64,000 nucleotides of DNA from Mucilaginibacter yixingensis (GCF_041080815.1 NZ_CP160205.1:3844001-3908000), one strand, 5' to 3'; counted from the first letter of the stretch, positions 15,575 through 24,334 are shown. A program made the numbers and translations. The notes: a model not told the origin generated them from the sequence alone.

Positions 15575-16846
15575 GTGAAGGTGATTATTAAGGATACAGA
15601 CAAGTTTAAGCAGCAAGCCTTGCAATGGGCGTCGGGCTTTGATGTATGCTGTTGTCTGGATAGCAACGGTTACGCCGATAAATATTCCCGCTTTGATCTG
15701 CTCATAGCCGCCGGTCGCAAGGCCGAGCTGCAAGTGATCAGTCAGGATGCATTTGAAAAACTATCGGCATTTAAAAATCAGCATCCGGGCTGGCTACTGG
15801 GTTTCCTTACTTATGATCTGAAGAACGAAACCGAGCAATTGGGTTCCGGCAATTTCGATGGACTGCATTTTCCTCAGCTCCATTTCTTTGAGCCCGAGCA
15901 TTTGCTGATTGTTAAAGGCAATCAATTAGAAATCCAATCGCCCGAGGCTGAAGTTGTTTTAGCTGCAATAGAAGCACAAGTTGTACGCGAAGAACACATC
16001 GCACCAAATATCAACCTCCAATCCCGTTTCGACCGGGATGAATATATTGATGTCGTCAACCGCATCAAAGAGCACATCATTCGAGGCGACGTATATGTTA
16101 CCAACTTTTGCCAGGAATTTTATGCCGATGCTGCGCAGATTGACCCATTGGCGGCCTTCATCAAGCTCAATCAAATATCGCCCAACCCTTTTGCAGCGTT
16201 TTATAAGCAGAACAATCAATACATCATCTGCGCCTCGCCAGAGCGTTTTATGGCCAAGCGCGATAAAACACTGATCTCGCAACCTATTAAAGGCACCGCC
16301 AAAATTGCGGGCAACGCACAAGATGATGCACTGATTATGCAACAATTGCAAAGCAGCCCCAAAGAGCAGCAGGAAAATGTAATGGTGGTAGATCTGGTGC
16401 GCAATGACCTCACCCGCTCGGCCAAACCCGGCACGGTTGTTACAGAAGAATTGTTTGGCATTTATAGTTTCCGCCAGGTACACCAAATGATCTCGACCGT
16501 TACCTGCCAGATAGCTAACAACCTCGGCCCGGTGGAAGCCATCCGTAACACCTTCCCCATGGGCAGCATGACGGGTGCCCCAAAAGTAAACTCTATGCGC
16601 CTGATGGAACATTACGAGCGCAGCAAACGCGGCGTATACTCGGGCGCGGTAGGCTATTTTAGTCCCGATGGTGATTTTGATTTTAACGTGGTGATCCGCA
16701 GCATGCTTTATAATGCGGGCAGGCAGTATCTATCCTTCCAGGTAGGCAGCGCCATTACTTATAATGCCGATGCAGGGGCCGAGTATGAGGAGTGCCTGCT
16801 AAAGGCATCGGCTATTATGGAGGTGTTAGAGCCTCACCCCCTCTAA
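15575..16846 (+). CDS. pabB: Aminodeoxychorismate synthase component I
   Basis: A 423-residue chorismate-utilising enzyme that aminates chorismate toward p-aminobenzoate for folate. SQPIKGTAKI is the PabB-type motif (catalytic Lys), distinguishing it from TrpE, which has PIAGT. NVMVVDLVRNDL, GSMTGAPKVNSM and FQVGSAITYNADAGAEYEE are the conserved C-terminal active-site blocks. The N-terminal domain (~1-140) is diverged, as is usual. The start is GTG at 15575, fixed by the promoter box just upstream. The final residues EPHPL are encoded by the beginning of a C-rich palindromic repeat, so the C-terminus has been reshaped by it. No pabA or pabC is adjacent. Confidence 0.9.
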   Translation: MKVIIKDTDKFKQQALQWASGFDVCCCLDSNGYADKYSRFDLLIAAGRKAELQVISQDAFEKLSAFKNQHPGWLLGFLTYDLKNETEQLGSGNFDGLHFPQLHFFEPEHLLIVKGNQLEIQSPEAEVVLAAIEAQVVREEHIAPNINLQSRFDRDEYIDVVNRIKEHIIRGDVYVTNFCQEFYADAAQIDPLAAFIKLNQISPNPFAAFYKQNNQYIICASPERFMAKRDKTLISQPIKGTAKIAGNAQDDALIMQQLQSSPKEQQENVMVVDLVRNDLTRSAKPGTVVTEELFGIYSFRQVHQMISTVTCQIANNLGPVEAIRNTFPMGSMTGAPKVNSMRLMEHYERSKRGVYSGAVGYFSPDGDFDFNVVIRSMLYNAGRQYLSFQVGSAITYNADAGAEYEECLLKASAIMEVLEPHPL

Positions 16847-16867
16847 ATCTCCCCCGAGGGGGGAGAC
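16835..16867. repeat. C-rich/G-rich palindrome at the pabB end
   Basis: CCCCCTCTAAATCTCCCCC followed by GAGGGGGGAG forms a compact hairpin that overlaps the last codons and stop of pabB. It is the same class as the elements at 23.1 and 24.3 kb. Confidence 0.6.
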
Positions 16868-16879
16868 TTTAAACAACGG

Positions 16880-16959
16880 GTCATGCTGAACTCGTTTCAG
16901 CACCCCACATGCTAAGCAACGGATTGTCCTGTGGGGTCCCGAAACAAGTTCGAGATGAC
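16880..16959. repeat. GTCATGCTGAACTCGTTTCA palindromic repeat (free copy)
   Basis: The left half GTCATGCTGAACTCGTTTCA and right half GTCCCGAAACAAGTTCGAGA, ending in ATGAC, pair imperfectly. Relatives lie inside elements A (8.3 kb) and F (51.4 kb); this copy has no CCAGGATT outer arms. Confidence 0.8.
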
Positions 16960-17074
16960 GTGATGCGGCATCCGCAAGCCCCCGTGTTAATTATACACAC
17001 AGCTTGTGCAAAATTTCGAACACATTAATGCATTTTAATGACATTGTTAATTTAAAGTTTCAACATTAAAACTT

Positions 17075-17082
17075 TAAATTTG
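17075..17082 (+). promoter_or_regulatory. TAAATTTG promoter box of the PurF-like gene
   Basis: A perfect TAnnTTTG followed by CCCAC, 17 bases before ATG 17100. Confidence 0.65.
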
Positions 17083-17099
17083 CCCACTCATTACCAATC

Positions 17100-19007
17100 A
17101 TGAGTGACTCGATTAAACATGAATGTGGGGTGGCTTTCATTCGCCTCTTAAAGCCACTATCTTATTACCAGCAAAAATACGGTACCTCCCTCTACGGCCT
17201 TAACAAGCTTTACCTTTTAATGGAGAAACAACATAACCGCGGCCAGGATGGTGCGGGTGTTGCCACCATTAAATTGGATATTGCTCCAGGCAAGCGCTAC
17301 ATTAGCCGCCACCGTAGTATGGCCCCAAGCGCGGTATCAGATATTTTTGAATACATCCAGAAAAAGTTTGCCGAAATCCAGAAAGAACAGCCTGAGAAAA
17401 TGCAGGATGCCGAGTGGCTCAAAGAAAATGTGAGCTTTACCGGCGAGGTTCTTTTAGGACACCTGCGTTATGGTACGCACGGCAAAAACAGCATTGAAAG
17501 CTGTCACCCTTTTCTGCGTCAAAACAACTGGCAAACCCGCAACCTTGTTATTGCCGGTAACTTTAACATGACCAACGTTGACGAGCTGCTACAGCAACTC
17601 TATGACCTTGGCCAGCACCCGAAAGAAAAAGCCGATACCGTAACCGTATTGGAAAAGATCGGCCACTTCCTGGACACCGAAAACCAGGGACTGTTTGATC
17701 AGTACAAACGCGAGGGTATTGATGACAATACTGAGATCAGCAGGATGATTGCCGAAGATCTGGACATTGCAAAAATTCTGCGTAAATCTGCCAGTAAATG
17801 GGATGGTGGTTATACCATCGCCGGCATTTGCGGCCATGGCGATGCCTTTGTAATGCGCGATCCGGCAGGTATCCGCCCGGCGTTCTATTATCAGAACGAC
17901 GAGATTGTGGTAGCTGCGTCTGAGCGCCCTGCGCTGATGACTGCCTTCAACATTCCGTTGGAAGCTGTTAAAGAGATCAAACCTGGTCATGCGCTGATCG
18001 TTAAAAAGAACGGTCGCATAACCGAAGAAATGTTTAGCGAGCCAAAAGAGAAAAAATCATGTTCATTTGAGCGTATTTACTTCTCGCGCGGTAGCGATGC
18101 AGACATTTACCAGGAGCGTAAACAACTGGGCCGCCTGCTTTGCCCGCAAATTCTAAAAGCAGCTAACTACGATATTAAAAACACCGTTTTCAGCTTTATC
18201 CCTAACACTGCTGAGGTAGCGTTTTATGGTATGGTTGAAGGTGTGCACGATTATATCAAAACCTATCAGCGCGAAAAGCTGCTGAAACGTGCCGACAAGA
18301 TTAGCGATGAGGAGCTGGATGAAGTGCTGAGCATTTCGCCACGTGTAGAAAAAATTGCTATTAAAGACGTTAAGCTGCGCACCTTCATCACCCAGGATGC
18401 CGATCGCGGCGAAATGGTTGCCCACGTTTATGATACCACCTACGGTCTCATTAACAGAGGTACCGATACGCTGGTAGCGCTGGATGACTCGATTGTTCGC
18501 GGTACTACGCTGAAGCAAAGTATCCTGAAAATTATGGATCGCCTCGGCCCTAAAAAAATCGTGGTAGTATCATCAGCCCCACAGATCCGTTATCCGGATT
18601 GTTATGGTATTGATATGTCTCGCATGGGCGAGTTTGTGGCCTTTGAGGCTGCCATCAGCCTGTTGCGCGAGAGCGGTCGCGAAGATATTATTGTAGATGC
18701 CTACCAGAAATGTAAAGAAAGCGCCAAACTACCAAAGGAGCAGGTAGAGAACTACGTAAAAGCGATCTATGCACCGTTTACAGATCAGGAGATTTCAGAT
18801 CGTATTGCCAAGATCATCACCCCTAAAGATACCAATGCCGAAGTACAGGTAATTTATCAAACACTGGATAACCTGCACAAAGCTTGCCCTGGTCACCTGG
18901 GCGACTGGTATTTCAGCGGCGATTTCCCTACCCCGGGCGGCAACAAAATTGCCAACCGTGCCTTTGTCAACTGGATGGAAGGAAACAACCAAAGAGCATA
19001 TATGTAA
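17100..19007 (+). CDS. Amidophosphoribosyltransferase, long form
   Basis: A 635-residue enzyme of the PurF type, transferring glutamine nitrogen to PRPP at the start of purine synthesis. A class II glutaminase domain with nucleophile Cys9 (KHECGVAF) implies removal of an eight-residue propeptide. HNRGQDGAGV, HLRYGTHG and AGNFNMTN follow. The phosphoribosyltransferase motif LVALDDSIVRGTTLKQS lies near residue 460. The protein is ~130 residues longer than E. coli PurF. Extra segments lie between the domains and at the C-terminus (CPGHLGDWYFSGDFPTPGG). Bacteroidetes often carry this long form beside a normal PurF elsewhere, so its exact role is open. It is transcribed alone and ends at a strong terminator. 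Confidence 0.88.
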   Translation: MSDSIKHECGVAFIRLLKPLSYYQQKYGTSLYGLNKLYLLMEKQHNRGQDGAGVATIKLDIAPGKRYISRHRSMAPSAVSDIFEYIQKKFAEIQKEQPEKMQDAEWLKENVSFTGEVLLGHLRYGTHGKNSIESCHPFLRQNNWQTRNLVIAGNFNMTNVDELLQQLYDLGQHPKEKADTVTVLEKIGHFLDTENQGLFDQYKREGIDDNTEISRMIAEDLDIAKILRKSASKWDGGYTIAGICGHGDAFVMRDPAGIRPAFYYQNDEIVVAASERPALMTAFNIPLEAVKEIKPGHALIVKKNGRITEEMFSEPKEKKSCSFERIYFSRGSDADIYQERKQLGRLLCPQILKAANYDIKNTVFSFIPNTAEVAFYGMVEGVHDYIKTYQREKLLKRADKISDEELDEVLSISPRVEKIAIKDVKLRTFITQDADRGEMVAHVYDTTYGLINRGTDTLVALDDSIVRGTTLKQSILKIMDRLGPKKIVVVSSAPQIRYPDCYGIDMSRMGEFVAFEAAISLLRESGREDIIVDAYQKCKESAKLPKEQVENYVKAIYAPFTDQEISDRIAKIITPKDTNAEVQVIYQTLDNLHKACPGHLGDWYFSGDFPTPGGNKIANRAFVNWMEGNNQRAYM

Positions 19008-19036
19008 TTTTTCCGGGAGGCGAAAGCTGAAAGGAT

Positions 19037-19070
19037 AAAGGCGAAAGGTTATTAATCTTTCGCCTTTTTT
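19037..19070 (+). terminator. Terminator of the PurF-like gene
   Basis: AAAGGCGAAAG and CTTTCGCCTTT flank a short AT loop and are followed by six T residues, about 30 bases after the stop codon. Confidence 0.88.
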
Positions 19071-19074
19071 GTTT

Positions 19075-19650
19075 CGTATCTCATGCTAGCTTATCGCATT
19101 GCAAACTATCTTGGCTCTGGCGCGCACTCAGACGAGGCTCCCCATGACATGTTGTACTTTGTGGGTAAAGTAAGTGCTGATGTTGAGCGTTAGCCCGGCT
19201 CAGTCGCCGCCGGAGGGCTGTTACTTTGAGGCGCCAAAGTAACCAAAGCGCCTAACAGCGTAATGGCTTCTTTGCCGCACAAGGCCTTTGCCCTGCAAAT
19301 CAGTCAGCACCACAGGGCCGCAATTACCGCCCCTGCTATCGCCCCGCGCAAGCCCTGCGCTTCAGGCGGCAATTGAATGCCCTCTGCCATCACTCAAGCC
19401 CTTCTTATGCCGTCTGCTTTCACCCGAAGCCCGACGCTGTTGGTTAACGGCTAATAATGTTATTTCGCCTTCGTAGTCCCGCCACCGGGATTCTACTACT
19501 CAGTATGACACCCATCGCTTCAACAGATTTGAAGATTTGCAGTCGCTCGGCTCCTGCCGAGTGACGACTATCCCGCGGCCTCTGGCCGCCGTAAGATAAG
19601 GCAGCTCCCCCACATGCCTGGCCAAACGTCATCGCATGACCACCCATATC
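19075..19650. other. GC-rich gene-free stretch with internal palindromes
   Basis: About 580 bases richer in G and C than the flanking genes, with no frame carrying a start, family motif or normal codon use. A perfect GTTACTTTG/CAAAGTAAC pair lies near 19220-19243. A CGGCTCCTGCCG-type pair and a CGGCCTCTGGCCG pair lie near 19549-19590. The AAAGTAACCAAAG block resembles repeats I recall from other Bacteroidetes intergenic regions. It may be a decayed mobile piece or a structured repeat. It abuts the orphan SUKH-3 gene. Confidence 0.5.
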
Positions 19651-19654
19651 TTAA

Positions 19655-20104
19655 TTAAGGAATTTCTTCAGCCCTTTCATTGTCGCAGATCCTCTTTATA
19701 GCGTCAACACCACTATTGGCTATTTTGCATAAAAAGTCATCAAATCCACCATATACTTCACCTGTTTCACTCATCATCAATGTCATGTGATCTGTATAAG
19801 CCTGACCGATGACACACAATTGTTTATCGCCCAGTCGCCTATAATAATCCTGCTGTGCCCACAAGGGATCTACCTCCTCAACTGCCTTCTTAACATTAAA
19901 GTGAAAGTTAGCTTTCTGGCCAATTCTGTTCGAAAAAACAATATCCAAATCTCCAAATTCAGCCAAAAAAGAAGCTGCTATCGGAAATAATGTAAAACCA
20001 TCTTTCAATAAACTTTCTTCGAAAACAGAAATATCAACCTGGCGACCAGCATGCCAACCCGATTCTTTTAGAATGATCAACGTTTGTGGCGAAAACGAAT
20101 ACAT
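19655..20104 (-). CDS. SUKH-3-like immunity protein, orphan
   Basis: A 149-residue soluble protein with the SUKH-3 pattern: LKESGWHAGRQVDIS at the start, FLAEFGDLDIVF in the middle (the family's FGGL-like core), then CVIGQAYTDHMTLMMSETGEVYGGFDD. SUKH proteins bind and neutralise polymorphic toxins or contact-dependent effectors. No toxin, Rhs or secretion cassette lies next to it, so it is an orphan immunity gene or a leftover of a lost module. Codon use looks more AT-rich than the neighbours, and one flank is the odd GC-rich gene-free stretch. Both would suit horizontal arrival. The family call is from pattern memory, not a profile search. Confidence 0.7.
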   Translation of the reverse strand: MYSFSPQTLIILKESGWHAGRQVDISVFEESLLKDGFTLFPIAASFLAEFGDLDIVFSNRIGQKANFHFNVKKAVEEVDPLWAQQDYYRRLGDKQLCVIGQAYTDHMTLMMSETGEVYGGFDDFLCKIANSGVDAIKRICDNERAEEIP

Positions 20105-20161
20105 ATTGACAATACAACTTACAAGCTTGTTGCCAATAAATATATGTAGATCAGGAGTAAT

Positions 20162-20806
20162 CTACTTAGCGAAAATAAAATGCGTAAACAGCTTATCTAC
20201 CAGGATAAGCGAAGCCAGGATAAGCGCGCCGCCGGCAACCTCATTTAGTCGGTGTACAAATTTGGGCGATATGCGTGCGCGAAGTTTGTTGGCGTAGAAA
20301 GCTTTGGTGGTATCCATCCCAAATTGTACAATGAGGACGGTTAAGAACATCACCCCCAGTTTTAATCCACGGTTAGGGATACCCTGGTGATAGATGGTAC
20401 TGGCGGTACCGATAACGGTGATCCAGTGGAAAAGGATGGTAGGATTGAAGATGCACATCACAAATCCCTTGAAAAAGAAACCTGCTTTTTTGATGCGCTT
20501 AGGGGTATGACTGCTAAAATCAACCTCTGATTTCTTAAAGATATAGTGAATCCCGATGCCGAATAAGATGGCGCTGCCGATGATGCCCCCAATGGTTTTG
20601 GTTTCTGGCGTAACATCAAAAAACTGCGAACCGAACAAGATGGCGCCTACAAAAACAATATCGCTGGTAACTACCCCAAGGGCCAGGGCTACACCCGCAT
20701 GGAAACCTTTTTCTATACTGGTTTTAATCAGCGCAAAAAACACCGGGCCGGTAAGAAACGTCAAAACTAATCCAATACCAATACCCGATATAATGGCTTC
20801 TATCAT
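20162..20806 (-). CDS. LysE-family amino-acid exporter
   Basis: A 214-residue inner-membrane protein with six hydrophobic segments. The first (ISGIGIGLVLTFLTGPVFFALIKTSIEKGFHAGVALALGV) carries the LysE signature GPVFF...GxxxGxxxALG. Family members export lysine, homoserine, threonine and related compounds. The substrate cannot be read here. It is divergently arranged with the sugar transporter, leaving 160 bases of AT-rich promoter DNA between them. Confidence 0.85.
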   Translation of the reverse strand: MIEAIISGIGIGLVLTFLTGPVFFALIKTSIEKGFHAGVALALGVVTSDIVFVGAILFGSQFFDVTPETKTIGGIIGSAILFGIGIHYIFKKSEVDFSSHTPKRIKKAGFFFKGFVMCIFNPTILFHWITVIGTASTIYHQGIPNRGLKLGVMFLTVLIVQFGMDTTKAFYANKLRARISPKFVHRLNEVAGGALILASLILVDKLFTHFIFAK

Positions 20807-20967
20807 TTATTTAAGCAGGCTTTTGTTCCAGTTTAAAGTATGCGAATATGCAACTTTATAAACTAAACAACGAAAGTAATTGGCGGATTTAATTTTTTAA
20901 ATAATTAAGAAAAACAAAAATTTAACCTAACTTAGTGTAATTATAACACCAATTGTAAACTAACTTT

Positions 20968-22437
20968 ATGGAGCAAACCAATAGCAAGAACTACGGCTCT
21001 GCGCTTTACACGCTTATTACGGTCTTTTTTTTCTGGGGCTTTGTGGCCGCCAGTAATGATATTCTGATCCCTGTTTTTAAGGAGAAATTACATCTTGAGC
21101 AATGGCAATCGCAAATGATCTCGTTTGCGTTTTATGTGGCCTATACTGTAGGATCTATTCTGTACACTGTGATCTCAAAAGGCATAGGCGACGATATTTT
21201 GAACAAGGTAGGCTATAAAAATGGAATTGCCATAGGCCTGGTAATTTCTGCACTGGGAACCTTATTATTTTACCCTGCAGCAGAAAGCGCGTCGTTCTTT
21301 ATCATGATCTCCGGCTTATTTATTGTTGGTATTGGCTTTTCATTACAGCAAATTGCAGCCAATGCCTTGGCTGTTGCCCTGGGCGACCCCAAAACCGGCG
21401 CCCAGCGTCTAAGTCTGGCCGGCGGTGTAAACAATTTCGGTACTACTATTGGTCCGTTGCTGGTTAGCTTAGCCATCTTTGGTCAGGTATCGGCAAAAAC
21501 CCAGGTGGCCAGTATTAGTGCAGTAAAATTCCCTTACCTTATTCTGGGCGCCTGCTTTATCCTGGTGGCCATCATCTTTAAATTTTCATCTATTCCCAAT
21601 AAAATTGACACCAATAAAGAGGTAGAAGACTCGCCGGTACATTCCAACTCAACTACAGCTATATCAAAACGTAAAAACGCGCTGAGTTACCTGCAACTGT
21701 CGCTGGGTATGATAGGCATATTTGTTTACGTGGGTGTAGAAGTATCTACAGCCAGTAACCTGCCTGAGTTTATGAAAGAAAAACTGCACACCGCAACAAA
21801 CCAGATAGCGCCATTCGTATCGCTGTATTGGGCAAGTTTGATGATAGGCCGTTGGACCAACTCCATCGGTGCCTTCAACATCAGCGGCGGTGCCAAAAAG
21901 ATTCTTAACGTAACGATGCCTTACATCGCCTTCCTGGTATTTTTAGGCGTTAATAAATTGGCTCAGCACGATGTTACCCCATTTTATGTATATGCATTTG
22001 TAATTATTGCCATGATTGTAGGCAGCTTCCTGAGCAAAGGCAATCCTGCCCGTCAGCTATTAATCTTTTCGTTAATGGCCATAACAGCTCTTTTTATAGG
22101 TATGCTCTCGCATGGCATGGTAAGCGTTTTTGCTTTCATTAGCGTCGGCTTATTTTGCTCTACACTGTGGCCATGTATCTACACCCTATCTATCACAGGT
22201 CTGGGCGAACATGCCAACGAAGGTTCGGGCTACCTGATTATGATGATTATGGGCGGAGGCTTTATCAGCTTGCTGCAGGGTTGGTTAGCCGGCAGCAATT
22301 TACTAGGCATCCAGTGGTCATACCTGGTGGGGGTAGCTTGCTTTGTTTATTTAGCATTCTATGCCGTTGTAGCCAAAGCCGAACTAAAAAAACAGGGCAT
22401 AGACTTTGACAATGTAGAAATGCAGGGCAGCCATTAA
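20968..22437 (+). CDS. Sugar:proton symporter of the FHS/fucose-permease MFS family
   Basis: A 489-residue transporter with 12 hydrophobic segments in two bundles and a hydrophilic loop near residue 215-235 (NKIDTNKEVEDSP). The N-terminal FFFWGFVAASNDILIPVFKE and QQIAANALAVALG...SLAGGVNNFGTTIGPLL are typical of the glucose/galactose and fucose branch. The likely role is uptake of a monosaccharide with protons; the precise sugar is unknown. No sugar-catabolic gene is adjacent. The ATG sits directly at a TAACTTTA sequence, so the real transcription start must lie further upstream. A strong terminator follows. Confidence 0.85.
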   Translation: MEQTNSKNYGSALYTLITVFFFWGFVAASNDILIPVFKEKLHLEQWQSQMISFAFYVAYTVGSILYTVISKGIGDDILNKVGYKNGIAIGLVISALGTLLFYPAAESASFFIMISGLFIVGIGFSLQQIAANALAVALGDPKTGAQRLSLAGGVNNFGTTIGPLLVSLAIFGQVSAKTQVASISAVKFPYLILGACFILVAIIFKFSSIPNKIDTNKEVEDSPVHSNSTTAISKRKNALSYLQLSLGMIGIFVYVGVEVSTASNLPEFMKEKLHTATNQIAPFVSLYWASLMIGRWTNSIGAFNISGGAKKILNVTMPYIAFLVFLGVNKLAQHDVTPFYVYAFVIIAMIVGSFLSKGNPARQLLIFSLMAITALFIGMLSHGMVSVFAFISVGLFCSTLWPCIYTLSITGLGEHANEGSGYLIMMIMGGGFISLLQGWLAGSNLLGIQWSYLVGVACFVYLAFYAVVAKAELKKQGIDFDNVEMQGSH

Positions 22438-22468
22438 TTGATCATCAGTATTGTTCTGGTACTCATAT

Positions 22469-22506
22469 AAAAAGCAAAAAGCGGCATAAGCCGCTTTTTG
22501 CTTTTT
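22469..22506 (+). terminator. Terminator of the sugar transporter
   Basis: AAAGCAAAAAGCGGC and GCCGCTTTTTGCTTT pair across ATAA, with a T-run following. Confidence 0.85.
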
Positions 22507-22633
22507 ACTCTATTTTTCGGGATGACAGATTGTTTACTGCTAATGATTAATGACTAATTTGTTTTAAAATTCTGTCATTAGTTTTTTAGCTTAGCAAACG
22601 TCCACAGTCCTAATGACTATTGACTAACGACCA

Positions 22634-23098
22634 ATGATAACAAAGCCCGGCTTCAACGATATATTTATGAATCTGGCTACCGATCTGGCCAAACGCTCGC
22701 ATTGCGTAAAAGCACAGGTTGGAGCAGTACTCACTAAAGATACCCGCATTATCTCTATCGGCTATAACGGGCCGCCGTCAGGCACGCACAATTGTGATGA
22801 AGAATGGCCGGAAACCGGTTGCGCGCGCGATTCTAAAGGCAGCTGCTCGCTTGCTTTACATGCCGAAGAGAATGCCATATTGTATGCCACCAAAAACGGC
22901 GCACGTTTGGAAGGCGCTACGCTCTATACCACGCTGTCGCCTTGCCTGCCTTGCGCAAGGCTCATCTACTCTGCCGGGGTAACCAAAGTTTACTACAAGC
23001 ACTCATACGCCAAATACAAAGGCTTGCCTAGTGATGAGGGGGTGGATTTTCTGAGTCGCTTTGGGGTGGATGTCGTGTTGATGGAAGACCCCTCCTAA
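22634..23098 (+). CDS. dCMP deaminase
   Basis: A 154-residue zinc enzyme deaminating dCMP to dUMP for thymidylate supply. The zinc/catalytic motif LHAEENAIL (His and Glu) and the second zinc pair SPCLPCARLI are present. KAQVGAVLTKDTRIISIGYNGPPSGTHNC is the substrate-binding opening of the ComEB/dCMP-deaminase branch. The upstream DNA carries TAATGACTAAT-type short repeats, and no clean promoter box was seen. Its last codons and TAA stop (CCCCTCCTAACC) coincide with the start of a C-rich palindromic repeat shared with the convergent cmk gene. Pyrimidine neighbours dCMP deaminase and cmk are face to face. Confidence 0.92.
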   Translation: MITKPGFNDIFMNLATDLAKRSHCVKAQVGAVLTKDTRIISIGYNGPPSGTHNCDEEWPETGCARDSKGSCSLALHAEENAILYATKNGARLEGATLYTTLSPCLPCARLIYSAGVTKVYYKHSYAKYKGLPSDEGVDFLSRFGVDVVLMEDPS

Positions 23099-23168
23099 CC
23101 TCCCCGAAGGGGAGGAACCAAATACACTGCAACATTATACTCCTCCCCTTCGGGGAGGCCGGGTGGGG
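23089..23168. repeat. CCTCCCCGAAGGGGAGG palindromic repeat between convergent genes
   Basis: The left half CCTCCTAACCTCCCCGAAGG and right half CTCCCCTTCGGGGAGGCC...GGGTGGGG form a large hairpin containing two small ones. It overlaps the dCMP deaminase stop and touches the cmk stop. An almost identical copy is at 24335-24416. Confidence 0.88.
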
Positions 23169-23171
23169 TAA

Positions 23172-23849
23172 TTATTTCTTTAAAAAAGGCGTAATCTTAT
23201 CAATCGCAAACTGCAATTGTTCGTCAGGCGTCAGGTCGGTATTATCTAAGATGATGGCATCCTCCGCACGGGTAAGCGGGCTTTCCTCGCGGGTGGTGTC
23301 CTGATAATCGCGGTGGGCCAGGTTCTCAAAAACATCTTCCAGGCTGATGTCTGGATTGTTAGGTGACAATTCTTTATAGCGACGCTCGGCGCGTACATAA
23401 GGATCAGCCGTCATAAACAGTTTTACCTGGGCATGTGGGAACACTACCGTACCAATATCACGACCATCCATCACTATGTTTTTTGATTTGCCCATGCGCT
23501 GCTGCTGGCGCACCATCTCATGACGCACCTCGCGAATGGCCGAAACCGCGCTCACGTTTTCTGAAACCGGCATCAGCCTGATCTCGTCAGATACTTCTTC
23601 ATCATTCAGGGTGATGTGTGTCTGATAATCGCGCGAGTGGAAGTTAAGGTGGATATTTTTCAAGGCATCCATAATAGCATCATGACTATGCAGATCGATC
23701 TTATTGCGCAAAAAATAAAGCGTAACGGCACGGTACATGGCTCCGCTGTCAACATAAATAAAATGCAGTTTCTTGGCCAACGCTTTAGCCAGCGTACTTT
23801 TTCCGCAAGATGAGTAGCCATCAATCGCTACGACAATATTATTGCTCAT
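23172..23849 (-). CDS. cmk: Cytidylate kinase
   Basis: A 225-residue nucleoside monophosphate kinase making CDP and dCDP from CMP and dCMP with ATP. The P-loop IDGYSSCGKSTLAKALAK is at residues ~9-26. YVDSGAMYRAVTLYFL and VMDGRDIGTVVFPHA are the substrate-binding blocks, and RAERRYKEL is the LID region. ATG at 23849 is chosen because the box TAATTTTG (23855-23862) ends five bases before it; the longer frame starting at 23873 would begin upstream of the promoter box. Confidence 0.94.
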   Translation of the reverse strand: MSNNIVVAIDGYSSCGKSTLAKALAKKLHFIYVDSGAMYRAVTLYFLRNKIDLHSHDAIMDALKNIHLNFHSRDYQTHITLNDEEVSDEIRLMPVSENVSAVSAIREVRHEMVRQQQRMGKSKNIVMDGRDIGTVVFPHAQVKLFMTADPYVRAERRYKELSPNNPDISLEDVFENLAHRDYQDTTREESPLTRAEDAIILDNTDLTPDEQLQFAIDKITPFLKK

Positions 23850-23854
23850 TGTGC

Positions 23855-23862
23855 CAAAATTA
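23855..23862 (-). promoter_or_regulatory. TAATTTTG box five bases before cmk ATG
   Basis: A perfect TAnnTTTG on the minus strand, then GCACA, then ATG. It predicts a leaderless or near-leaderless transcript. Confidence 0.6.
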
Positions 23863-23915
23863 CGAAAAACCACCGACCTTTAATCCCTCAATCGCCCCAA
23901 AGGGTGAACAGATTT

Positions 23916-24326
23916 ATGATACCTGCAAAAAACGATCTACAAAAAGATATCACCTACAAAACATCGCGCAGTGGCGGTAAAGGCGGCCAGAATGTAAACA
24001 AAGTAGCCACCAAGGTTGAACTGTTGTTTGACCTGGCCGGCACCTCGCTTTTTACCGACGAAGAAAGGCAACGTCTTACCGAAAAACTCGGTTCGCGATT
24101 TAACAAAGATGGCCTGCTGCAAATAGTTTGCGATGAAGAACGCAGCCAGTTCCTCAACAAAGAGATTGCCTTAGAAAAATTAGTACAATTGCTTACCAAA
24201 GCGCTAGAACGCCCTAAAACCCGCAAGAAAACCAAAGTAAGCAAAGCCACCAAAGCCGCACGCTTGGACAATAAGAAACAGCACTCGGCTAAAAAAGCCA
24301 CCAGGAAGAAGGACTTTGATTATTGA
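23916..24326 (+). CDS. arfB: Ribosome-rescue peptidyl-tRNA hydrolase ArfB
   Basis: A 136-residue release-factor-like protein that frees ribosomes stalled without a stop codon. The catalytic GGQ loop is SRSGGKGGQNVNKVATK near residue 20. The C-terminal ~40 residues are a lysine/arginine-rich tail (RPKTRKKTKVSKATKAARL...) that enters the empty mRNA channel in the known family. No domain for reading stop codons is present, which separates it from RF1/RF2. ATG 23916 (MIPAKNDL) matches the family's usual start; GTG 23904 is possible. It is divergent from cmk. Confidence 0.9.
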   Translation: MIPAKNDLQKDITYKTSRSGGKGGQNVNKVATKVELLFDLAGTSLFTDEERQRLTEKLGSRFNKDGLLQIVCDEERSQFLNKEIALEKLVQLLTKALERPKTRKKTKVSKATKAARLDNKKQHSAKKATRKKDFDY

Positions 24327-24334
24327 CTCTTCAC

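Noticed and set aside
15959..16612. 217-codon minus-strand frame inside pabB
   Set aside because: Antisense shadow of pabB, which has all catalytic motifs on the plus strand.
19288..19476. 62-codon frame in the GC-rich gap
   Set aside because: Proline/leucine/serine-rich translation typical of noncoding GC-rich DNA; no start signal, motif or homology recognised.
20961..20968. TAACTTTA as promoter of the sugar transporter
   Set aside because: It overlaps the ATG itself, so transcription would start inside the gene; judged coincidental.
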